Assembly: GCA_945859605.1 (NCBI GenBank)
Contig: OX243812.1
Span: forward strand, 44,860,509-44,924,508
Direction: 5' to 3'
Source: Lumbricus rubellus
Lineage: Eukaryota > Annelida > Clitellata > Crassiclitellata > Lumbricidae
DNA: 64,000 nt
This document shows, in pieces, positions 46,201 to 58,200 of the stretch (its first letter is position 1; each line of letters starts with the position of its first letter). A model generated the notes under the pieces. That model saw nothing but the letters and a program-made list of their open reading frames with translations, was not told the DNA's origin and did not search any database. The position numbers and the translations under genes are program-made.

Positions 46201-49200
46201 AAAAACGTGCCTGAGGAATTGACGGTCCGTGCTTGATCGCTCAGGCACGCCTGGCACGGCACTTACTGAACTTGTTTAAAGTTGTTTTAAAAAACACCGC
46301 CAATATATTTAATTTCTTTAGGAAAGTTCGAACGGCGTTCCATACATCTATTTGGGCTGCGTCATGACGTCATGCAGCGCGTTAAACTTGTTTACAAACT
46401 GTGACTGATGTAAAAATAATAATATTTAGGCTACAGTTGAGTTTTCGTTATAATTCATAATTGTTTATTGACATTTATTATTACGATATTAGGACTATTA
46501 GGCCTTTCGGTCAGTTCAGTTGTTTTAGTTCATTACTTCATTCATTTGCGAATTTCACGATGAGTAAAAAACGGGTTGCGTCGTCACCTGGAAACGACAC
46601 ACAGGCCATGTTTAAACGAATGACGAAGAGGAACGCGCACGCAGGTTAGTTGCTTTGGTCCTCAACACAGCTGTAAAATTATAAATTGTTGCAGTATGTT
46701 AACTTAAAAAGTTAAGAAACGATTACATTGATAAATGTAGCTAAGTAAATGATGAACTGTACCAAGTGACCTGTCAAACAGTCTATATCATTATTGTCAT
46801 ATAGTATTATATTAAAGGTAAAGGTCTCCCTCAGCACTTCCGTGACTCTGTGTCATCATTGAAGATATGTAATTATGAATAGATATAAGCTACTAGCATC
46901 TGATATATAGCCTACAATAATAGTAGTTTAGTAAGAGTTATAGCATAAGCAAGTTCTTTAAAGTGGGTGTCATTTTTTCGACCATCTAACATTCTTTGGC
47001 ATACTTGTGTACTTTGCAATTTCAGATTCGTTTGAGCCGAGACAGTTGACGGAAATGGATAAGTTGAAATCATTAGCTGCACAGAGGAATATGATGGTTG
47101 TCAATGTGGCTGCAGATGGAAACTGTTTATTTAGTTCACTCGCCAGACAGTTGACTCAGCTTGGACGCGGAAGCTCAGCGACAGCGACAACTGCTCATGA
47201 TGTACGCATGGAACTGGTTGAATGTCTGCAGTCGCACTCACAGTCGCAGATGATCTTGGACAGTGGAGCTATGACAGAGCAGGAATTGCAAGTATATATC
47301 GACAACATGAAGAAATGTGGCACATGGGGTGATGGTGTAATTCTTTCTGTAGCAGTCAATCTGTATCGACGACCTATCATCATTTTAACTGTGGAGGGGG
47401 AACAGCGTATTGATATGGCAACATTACCTACCTCATCTCAAGCATCGTCATGTGAGACTGAGTCTTACGCTATATATCTGGGGTTGGTTGGCACAAATCA
47501 CTATGTAAGTATTGAAAAACAGAATAGTCAACACACAGCGGAATCAGACACAAACATTTCTGATGACGAATGTGGCACTGGTCATTCAATTTCAACAAGT
47601 ACTGCAGCTAGTAATAGTACCACAACCGAAGAGCAGTCAAGGACATCCGCACAGTTAACATGTTCAGCGTCAACCATAAGTGTGACAGCTTCGCTATCTC
47701 CAGCTGGAAGTAAACCGGTGGATGTGAAAGTCGATGAGTTTGAGGAAAAGGTTCACGAGGCAATTTAATTTCAAGGGGTTGTACAGTCAAGCAAAAATCA
47801 GTCAGGACGCAAACAGAAGGTTGAGGCTGAGCATTGGGCAGAGTACAGAAGTGAAGCTCGTGGTGGGTCTGGTAGAAGGAGGATTGTGCATTGCAAAATC
47901 TGTTGTGCACATCCTGATCTGGTGAAGATCCACTGTCAAAGGATCCCAGCCATATGCACTGCAAATGGTGCAGTGTTCAGGCAGCAGATGTATGATGAAC
48001 ACTGTGGATCGACAGTACACAATGCTTGTTTGACACGTAGTCGACAACAGAAGGCTCTTGCCGAGGGTCGGATACATGAGGGAGAAACTGTGTTGGAGAA
48101 ACAACTGCGATTTGCTAACACTGCATTGGAACAAAAGATAGCAAGAAACATGATTAAGGTATACATGGATGCCAAACGCGGGACACTATCTGCGTGGTCA
48201 TTTCCAGCTAGATACGTGGCGTCATTGATGGCTGAAAGAATAGACTTGAACAACCCTGAAATTCCGTTTTCTCCTACTAACACAGATCTACAGTATGTCA
48301 CTCCTGCAAGCCATCGCGACATGCTACTGACAATCGCAGAAACGGACCGTAAGGCATTTGCACTCCGATTTAAAGATATCCTTGCGCTTTCTCTCAGAGT
48401 TGATGGTGCTGTTGACAAGCAGCGAATAGACAACAAGCATGTTATGGCGCAGGTTGTAACGGCGGTTGGAGACATGGAGACTTGGTACATGGGCTTGGCT
48501 GAAAGCGAGAAGCGAGGTAGCGAGGGGTTATTGGAGGCACTCAGGAAGGCGTCTGCAAAGTGTGGAGCAACATGGCCAGAGATATTTAAGCAAACAACCT
48601 CTATTGTCACAGACGGCGCGTCAGAAAATACTGGAAGACATCATTCGCTATGGACACTGCTCGAGCAAGAACGCAAAGACAACACCACTAAGGACACGTC
48701 AAGTCCATGTAAGGGCCCTAGCCCTCTCCTCAAAATATGGTGCAGTGTTCACCGTTCTCAGTTAGTGTTCAAAGACATGACTACAGGTGTTCCTGAAGCA
48801 CGGCGTGTTATAGATGACTGTAAAGCAGTTACGCGTTTCTATAACAGTTCAGCATGTAGAACAAAGGAATTCAAGAAGCATGCGGAAGAACTTGGCGTCA
48901 CAGTCAGACAGTATCCATCAGTAATCGACATAAGATTCACACAATATTCTAACAGTCTTCTGTCATCCATTCTGGACAACTACAGACCGATGATGCGACA
49001 TCTGCAGACTTTCTCCCTGAAAGACGCTGAAGAATATGGCATGCTGAAGAAGTGGATTAATGCTGACACTGTTCACATTGCAGCGATCTTGTGTGACGCG
49101 CTGTACATCTACTCTAGATTTCAGAAGAAGTTGCAGGGCAACCAAGTGACTCTGTTTGACGTCGAAAGTGATCGTGATAAATGTGTGGAGGACCTAAGGA

Positions 49201-52200
49201 AATTATTACAGCGTCCGCACCCAGGTGGATATGAGGAGAAAGTAACAATTACAGGGAATGAGGAACAAGCCGATGAAGTTATCAAGAGTTACGACACTGT
49301 TAAGCTCACAGTCGTCCAATTAAGGCACTGTAAGAGAGAGCACTCTCTCGTTAGCAGTTGCGGTCGCGATGTGTATGCCATCAAGACTGAGATTATTTGT
49401 TCGCTGTGCAACTTTCTGACCAGTCGACTCGGAACTGACAAAGGTGCCAGTGATCTTCGCTATGCACTGGAGTTTCAGGCGCTTTCTCCACCAATGCTTC
49501 TGAACGGCAATGCATCTGATGAAGACATTGAACGGGTGTACACTGGCCTCGCATCAGACTTTGCGAAGCGTGACTTCTACAGTAGCTACGGAGAGCTGGT
49601 GAACGCTGCAAAGAAAGCGCAGATGTCCAACACAAGCACATTGCAGGATTTCCTTAAGATCAGTCTGACTAATGCAGACTGGCGTTCTGTTTCTGTAGCT
49701 GTCGCCAGACTACTCGCAGCAAAGCCTCATTCATGTGACGTGGAGAGACTTGTTAGTGCATACAATCTCATGAAGGATGATGATAGAAGCAGCCTCAATG
49801 CAGAGACAGTTGATGCACATTTACATGTCCGAATGAATATGCCGGTTACATCAAAATTTGATGTACGCCCAGCACTGCGAGCATGGTTTCAAGCTTGTAA
49901 CCGACGTTCGCGACCAACTGTGAAGGCCAAATCCCAGGAATGGTTCAAGGACGTGTTTTAATTATCTGACTGCGACTCAAACTGACCAGCCGCAAGACGG
50001 CGCCAGTAACTGTTAGTCTGTTAGCTTAGCTATAAACTTTGCCTTTGTCTTGAAGACTTGACCCATGATCAATGATACCGTTAAGACATGTGTCGTCCAT
50101 TTCGTAACTAATAATTATAATGACAGTGTTAGAATAGTATAAGAAACTATTTGGTTCATGCAAAAATTGGAATGTTATCAAATTCAATATCAAATTATCA
50201 TGTCGTTTGACTCATTTCAAGTTCTCAGCTAATTTGAAAATTTTCATAATCTAACTCATACTGGAGAGACCTTACAAGTGTGATAGATGTGCTAAACCAT
50301 TTACTTATTAATATAAGCTAGAAACGCATAAGCAAACTCATACTGGAGAAAGACCTTACAAGTGTGATAGATGGGCTAAAGCACTTAGTTATTAATAAAC
50401 AGGCATTTGCAATTTCACAATTTTTTCTTAGGGGGGGGGGGACGTGCTTGGTGAAAAATTCTTTAAAATAGGCCCTGCCTTCTCCTACACTTTAGGTGCA
50501 AGATGAAGCAGCTGGGGCTTCTTTTCTTTCGGTCAGATACATCATAAAAAAATCATCATTTCAATTGTTCAAGAAACTGCTTGCTTAGATAAAGAAACAC
50601 AAAACAATATACAGAGTACAATACACAATGTACAATATACAGCATAAAATAATACAATATTCAATATATAATACAATATACAATATGCAGCATAAAATAA
50701 TACAATATACAATATATAATACAATCAGTGCCAGATTAACTATGGCGCAACTGGCGCACTTGCGCCAGGCCTTCTTTCGGGGGTAAAAATATTTTAAAAA
50801 ACATTGAAAAATCCGATCGAATTTGTTTATATAAGTCTGCTTATTTAAAATGTTTAATTTCTAAAACAAGCATTGCATATAAAATTTTGTGGCATTATAA
50901 AAACAGGCCTTCTACAGTACTACTACTACCGTATTTTCGCGAATATAACACGCGGGTTATATAAGTTTTTACAAACCACGCACCCTACCCGCGGGGTATA
51001 CTCGGGGGCGTGTTATACAAATTATTTTTTACACAGCCAAATTTTGAACCAGATTATTTTCAGGTCATGGTCAGAAACTGCTATAAACAGGTTTTTTACT
51101 TACAATGCGGAGGCATGGACGCCGACGAAATGATATGGCGTCAAGTCCGACGTCAGTACAAATATTCGTTTATCATCATTTTCATAAAATGTGAGAGCCG
51201 CAGAAAATCACAATTGAAAATGGAAAAAATATTATTTGAGTTTAAATATAAAAGTCAAATAAATTGTAATTGTCCGTCGTTTTCAATTTTATATAAACGA
51301 ATGAAAACATATTATTCTGTATTATCGCTCGCACAGCGCAGGTATGGAGCTAAGGAAATTAAGGTTTTGAATTGTTATAGCGCATAATTTTGCGATTTTC
51401 ACACAGTCGTTAATCCTTCTTTGCAGTGTCATCCGCTAGCTCTTCCACATTAAAATATAAATATAACGTAATTATTGTCCACGGCATCTAAAATGAAGTA
51501 CACATTTGCCAGAATGGCTTGCCAATTACCAAATTGTTGCATCCGAGCTTCTGTGCAGTGACATGGCGAATGCGGTGAAAGCCATCTGTGAACCCGTGTA
51601 AAAGTCAGATTTTCCTGGCCAAACCCACTTTATTTCGTCAATTGATATATCAAACAATTATTATTCACTAGATTTATCAAAACTGGCGTCATTTAAAACT
51701 AGCTCTTCAAGCAAATGGCGATTTTATACGGCAATCTATACCTCCGCAAGGGCCGCCATCTTGGATTATTCGAATATGCGTTCGTGAAAGTAACGCGCGT
51801 TTGTTCCCACTTCAAATTTAATCTTCCACTTATATACACGCTTAAGTATGTTTTCTTGGCATAAAAAAACGTAAATTTTCGAAAATTTATTACATTTCCT
51901 GGTCAAAAACCGTCGTTATTGAGAACGCCAGTACTAGGCTTAGGCCTAGTACTGGCGAGCATAAACTCGTCATTACCCCATGTCACGATAGTAGGTTATA
52001 TGCTCGTAATTTAAGGTTATATGGAAGTGGGGGTTGATTAAATAAATTCTGGTTTCAATATAACTTGAATTGTAGAAAAAATGTTACAATGGGCGCATAC
52101 TTAAATTCGCTAAAAATACTTTTAACAAGATCGCTTTGCTTAATGAAACCGGCTTATGTCGAAGTCTCCTTTCAGGTTAGACCTATAATTTTTAAACGAC

Positions 52201-55200
52201 GAATACCTTACCTTGTGAAGACCTAACTGGTGCCAGCAAAGAATCAGAAACAAGGTAATTCGCGCTTACAAGAAATCGTTATATTTATAATTATAGTAGA
52301 CTTTATTGAAACGTTCATTTTAGCAGGAATCTTCCATTTAAAATAGAATTTAAGCAGATTATTTTAATTTGCGTTTAATTGAACCAGTTACGAATATACA
52401 CAGGCAGAAATTATATAATGTACGAGTCACATGAACGTTAGCGTACACGTTCGAGTATCACGTGTAGTTTGATGCACGAAAATAGGTGCGTCTTATAGTC
52501 GGGTGCGTCTTATATAATTCAATTTTTACTGAAATCGCGAAAAGTAGCGGGTTATATTCGGGTGCGTGTTATACCCGTGTGCGTGTTATATTCGCGAAAA
52601 TACGGTATAATGATGACGTACTAATTAATTGTGTACTGTAATGATGACGTATGACGTAATCAATTTATGCGCGTAGCGACCCCATCACCAAATAAAATAT
52701 AGATATGCGTACGGTACAGACGACACAGTGTATGTTCCATGTAGGCCTAATATTATTATCTACTATTTAGTGTTTATGTAATATGTAGCTGCTTCTTTTT
52801 TATTTTAAATATTAAACAAAAAAATAAGTAAGCCTAAAGAAAATGAAGAAATTTGAGTCCGGTTGGCAGAAACGTCAAATAAAACGCGAACTTGAAGAGG
52901 TAGGCAAACAGCAACGTGGTAGTATTGTTAAATTTCTGGCAGTAAAAAACTAAACGATTCTGCTTTTTTACGATCACACCAAACGGGGAAAAAATTCTCA
53001 GACATTGGCTCTTGTATTCGCCATGAACTGGGCGCTTATTTTGTTTTGTTTAACTCGACGAACATTTTTGAACAGTTGAACTGTAACAAGTAAAATTTAA
53101 AAATCTCCTATGATCCTATCACAGCTTCATTTTGTGTTCATAAATTATTAAAGCATGTTTTTCTATATAATTAATTTTCCCCCATTTTTTGATAATTTGA
53201 TTGGATGGAGGGCCTACTTTAGTTTAGTTGCATTGTTTGCGCCAGGCCTCTAAAAAGTTAATCCGGCACTGAATACAATATACAATGCACAGGGTGGTTC
53301 AGGATAAATGAACCAACTTTACATGTACCGGCATATAACCCTGTCAATTTCTGTAATTTATTTATACTTCATACGTAAAATTAAAGATATTTCACTCTAG
53401 TATTGATCCTCAAATACATTTGTTATTGTATCATTAGCCAACATGTTGCAGATCGTGACATAACAGGAAACCGTTTTTTTACAGTGATTTGCTAAAACAA
53501 TTCATGATAATTTGTACAGCAACTGGACAAGAAAAATCCATATAGCTAGAAATCTCTACCGCATAGCCATTAGCCAACTTAATTATAAATTAAGGGATTT
53601 CCTTACACCCGGTTCATCGTCTTGACTGCAAATTAACTCGGACATACAAGCGGATGTGCGCGCCCATGCGTACCAAATTGCATGGCTTATGACTCAATGT
53701 TCCTGTTCATCAATTTTCGTATCAGATGATTCCAGGTATTTTACTCCATCCTCTTTTAGGAAAACTCTTTAATCATTTGAAACAAAATAAATCCCTTACG
53801 AGTTCTCAAAATTTGGATCAAAGCTCAATAATTGTTTGTCAAGGCACCATATTGTGTCAACCAACAGCGGAAAAAATTATGGTAGCTAGGGTTGTTCCAA
53901 ACATTGTATTAAAAATTGAAGTAGTGATGATTTAAAAGCTAATACTAGAGCGAAATATCTTTAATTTGACGTATTGGCTGTGCATAAATTAAAAAAATTG
54001 GCGGAGTTATACGTGTGTAAATTCGGTTCATTTATGTTCTTTCGATCGAACTTTGATGGAGACAAGAGACAGGAGGAGATGGAGAAAACTTGTTCATGAA
54101 GCGACCAACCCTCGGAGCAAGGATGATTGACAACAAGACAAGACCCTGTATATTAAATTAAACCAAATTGGTTTAAATGCTGATATTCTTGGAATTGCCA
54201 AACATGAGATTTTTCCATCTGGTTCTGATCTGAGCTCAAGAATATGATGAAGAATTATAAAACATTGCTTTGTGAGTCATAGTTGACAAGAACCTTGGTT
54301 TGAGATGACAGAAGCAGATACACATAAATTGCAGTTGGATGGCTTCAGTGAAACTGAAAGATAGGAGTGTAAAAAATCTACCATTTGCAGAAAGGATTGC
54401 TGAGGTTGTTGCCATGAATGGCACTGAGGTTGCGAGCCATTTTCACTGTGGCAAGGAGTTCACCATATGGTTTCTTCTGCTTTCCTTTCATCTTACTGAT
54501 TGTGCGATCAGCTGTGACATACTTCAGAGACAGGTCAAGGTCAGCCTTTGAGGTCAAGCTCAATACCGATTTCCACTTCTGCAAACAAAATATAAAGCTA
54601 TTTATCAAGGGCAGGCGGAAAAAGTAGCTCAAAGATGTCAGAGTAAAATATATTGTATTTAAACATTTATAAAGCGCCTCTAGTAGGGTGAACCGTTCAG
54701 AGGCGCTCCCAGTGCGCAAGGCCCCGTGAGAAGAAACAGGTTTTGAGAAGAGACAAAGCAGAAAAATAATATCTGCACGTAACGTCAAGTGTCTACATGA
54801 GCATTTCATAGCATCTTGAAAGAAAGGCAAACATGACTGTTTAACTCAGGAAAGTATCTTAGCAGAAATTGGAGAACATAATTTGACCTAAGCGTGGCCA
54901 AAAAGTATCGGTAAATTTGTAGGAATTTGTAGTCACTAGAGCATCCAGTAGGATGGACCACTACATGGCAGCATATATTGAGCTACCGTGGATGTACACC
55001 AGCAAAGGTTCAGAAACTCTGCAAGTGCTGTCTTGAAACTAGCATAATGGTACAATGCATTTGTATCTGTATGTCAGGAACAGCCAACAGGAAAACCTGC
55101 CTTAGGAATATACAACCTTGTGCAGCCGAGGATAGTGGGTCTGGTCTATCCTTGGCTGCACAATGTACAATATTCCTAATTTATTCGCTAGCAGCCCTAC

Positions 55201-58200
55201 TCGTAATGCATGAACTGCATTTTAATTTGCCTTATAGTATAATGTAGTAGGACCTTTTCATTGCATTGAAAGGCAAGTTAAAAAGTAGTTTATGCATTTT
55301 CAATCTAAATCACATTGTTATTCTGTGCTTTAAAAGACAATCTTTGTTTCCTTAAAACTTGATCTACCAGTATCACGATTATTATTGCAATGCTAGATTA
55401 TTTGCATATCAACCACATTCAATGCTAATATGCTTTCTAAAAAATCATTATTCTATGTCAGACAGATGATAAGTGCGTCTTTACAGGGTCAAGAATTCGT
55501 CAGAATGGACTTCTCCAAAGCCTTTGACACTCTCCACCATCTGTTGCAAAAGTCAGAGATCCCTGACATACTGGACCAAATAATGATTTGGCTAGTTGAC
55601 TATTTTCATGACAGAAAGAACATTACCAAATTTCAAGCAGAAATTTTGATATGTCTGTAAAAGCATAATTCATATTTCATAAAAGCAAATATTGTTAGAG
55701 GTTCTGGTATAGGTCTTGGATCCTAAATTTGACTACCAATCTAAGCAGTTCTAACTACGGTATTTTGCTGAATCTGCCATGACATGACATTGTATCTAGT
55801 AGTGAACATCCTCAAACAACAGTACTTTGGCTGAAGAATTTGATCATGTGGTGAGCTAGTAATAATTTCATGCTAAATCTATGCAAAATACGTGAGAATT
55901 TTTCACCATAAGAGGCTACAAAGAATCATCCATACTTGTTGTCATTCAAGAGCATGAAAGGGTTTACAACATCGAAGTGTCAGTGATAAACATGAGCTCT
56001 TCACATGCAAGGCATAAAGAAAAGGTCCTGACTTAAAGCTCCTTCTATCTTCCTATCTTTATACGCTCCAGATTTTGAAAGATCATGGCATATCCCTTTG
56101 GCATGGCATGAGGTGGCTATGGCAACCACTATGGCACACCTTATGTATGGCTCCACTGCCTGGAGTTATGCTGGTGAGAATAAAAAGGGAAACTGCAATA
56201 TATGGTAAATTAAATTAAGCATAGAAGCTTCCCTCTTATACATCACCCCAGGAATGGTGGATCTGGTTAAGGTGGCAAATGCTTCCTGCTTAAAACCATC
56301 TGCAGGGAACCATATGCCATGTGTTCAAGGGAATCTTCCCACCATCACGAGAAAACAATAATATTAGAATGCACAACTTCACCCTCTCTACCAAGCATAG
56401 GCGCTGAGTTGACGCGAAGAGTGGAGGTGCCGAAAAGAAAATTTTTTGACCCTTTTTTATAGGAAACTTATTGAAATCAACACTGTTCATAGGTGGAGAC
56501 TTGGTCCTGGTTTGAAGGGACGAACTCGCGGCCAAAGTATGATCGCCGAGAAGCACAGCGCCGAGCAGAGAAGGGGTTTTTCGAATTTTTTATTGCCACA
56601 CTGCGATGGCAGAACCTTATAATAGGCTGTCATTTTAACGTCATGACATCCTTGTCAAAATTTCCTATTATCTCATTGCTTAAAGACATGATTTAAAACT
56701 TCAATAAAATAATGTTCTTCCCAATTAAATTTTTTTTATCATTCTTTGTATTTCATGTAGCCTAGGCCTACTTCTCTTGGAATCCACACAGAAGAAAAAC
56801 ACAATCTTCGTTTTCATGGGCGTCTTGGAGCACTCTTCCCAAATTAGGTCAACATACTCAAATTTTGAACAAGAAATCAAACAATTAGCCACTGTTTATT
56901 GAACCCATATTAACACTGCGGAATAGTTTTTTAAATAGTCTTTCATTGCAAGTAGTTATGAAAGACAAAACAATATCCCGCTTTTATGATGCTGGGAGGT
57001 GACTCGAGCACTGATGAACATTATTGAGCATTCATACAATATAGGCCAAAAGAAACAATGTAATTCAAATCGTCGCCTTCGTCCGTAATAAAAAAAATGA
57101 CGGAAGCGGATCGAATAAGCAGGATTTCGGAGTTTCTTCGTATTCGCTAATCGGCTGAGGACCAATATAATGGAGTTCAGACTACCAGATGGGATAAAAC
57201 TGGAGTAATTGTAAGGTAAACTAGCTGAGATTTTAAAAAGTATATTAAAGATGGAATGATTTTTATAGATAAGCAATCCAAACAGAGAAAAAATATCTTA
57301 AAAGCACATCTTGGCGGATGATTTCAGGTGGTGCCCATGCATAGGAGGGCCTCGCATGGCCAATTTCTGGTGGTGCTGAGCACTCACGGGCCTCACAGAG
57401 TCGGCGCCCATGCTACCAAGATATCAAGATAAGCGTAACCACACTATGCGAGTCCTATTCAAAGATATATATATAGTACATGGTTTATAATCACTTAAAT
57501 CACTAGCCCTAGCTGGGCTATACAACTAAGTAGGCCTACTTGTAATCAGGTGTGTTCATAACAAGTAGACTTCTTGAATTAAACTAATATTGACTGATTG
57601 ATCAACTAAGATCTGTCTTACCACTCCTGCATCTTGCTGTAGGCTATACCATTGAGGTTCTATATCACTCAACGCTTTGCTATCAAGCTGAATTAGCACA
57701 TCACCAAGAAATTCATTGCGTCCAAAGCGGTCATTGTGCCAAACACTGACCCACAGTGTATGTCGCTCAAGTCCTTCCTCTTCAGCTCCATACTGCACAG
57801 AAAGCACACAAAACAAAACCAATCCATTCTCTGTAAACACTGCCAAATGTTAAGAAAGCAGCCTTCATTTTAATTATTCCTTTCTGTTTAGGAATATCAC
57901 TTTTACTACATAATTTACTAAATGAACATTCATATGATTGGTATTTTATCAATGTTATTTAGAAATACAAAATCATTTATGTATGATTACATATTTTCTC
58001 TATAAAGTTTTGCCATGAAATAATTAAAAATTATGATAATAGGAGGACGAGGCCTGATTTTCTTTACATTGAATAACAGCTCCAATCATAATTTTTTGAA
58101 ATACCTCGGGTAAAAAAAAAATAATAACAACAACAGTAATTATAATAAATTATAATAGAATAATAATGGAATAATAATAAGATAATAATAAAAAAAACGA

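Larger units (their letters stand above)
46152..50477 (+). mobile_element. OTU-hAT transposon copy 2 (4326 bp), TSD ccttctcc
   Basis: Inverted relative to copy 1 and of identical length. The 15-bp TIR CAGGGCCTATTTTAA is perfect. The perfect 8-bp duplication ccttctcc (46144-46151 and 50478-50485) differs from that of copy 1, so the two are independent insertions. At the 5' end, 46166-46262 holds seven CGTGC/GCACG pentamers, a likely subterminal transposase-binding cluster. Gene order: OTU protease, hAT transposase, zinc-finger relic. It lies in the sixth SYTL intron counted here, antisense to the gene. Confidence 0.95.
50726..53271 (+). mobile_element. hAT deletion derivative, 2546 bp, TSD aatacaat, with nested mariner-type MITE
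   Basis: The left end CAGTGCCAGATTAAC and inverted right end CAGTGCCGGATTAAC differ at one of 15 positions. They are flanked by a perfect duplication aatacaat (50718-50725 and 53272-53279). Both subterminal regions contain GCGCCAGGCCT. A transposase N-terminus remains at 52843. Removing the nested element leaves about 0.87 kb. Confidence 0.9.

Noticed and set aside
13566..50477. A segmental duplication or assembly error as the source of the two OTU-hAT copies
   Set aside because: Similarity stops exactly at the TIRs, and each copy has its own perfect 8-bp target duplication, which indicates two transposition events.
51010..51387. A 125-codon open frame inside the TA-flanked MITE
   Set aside because: The composition looks random and no transposase motif is present.
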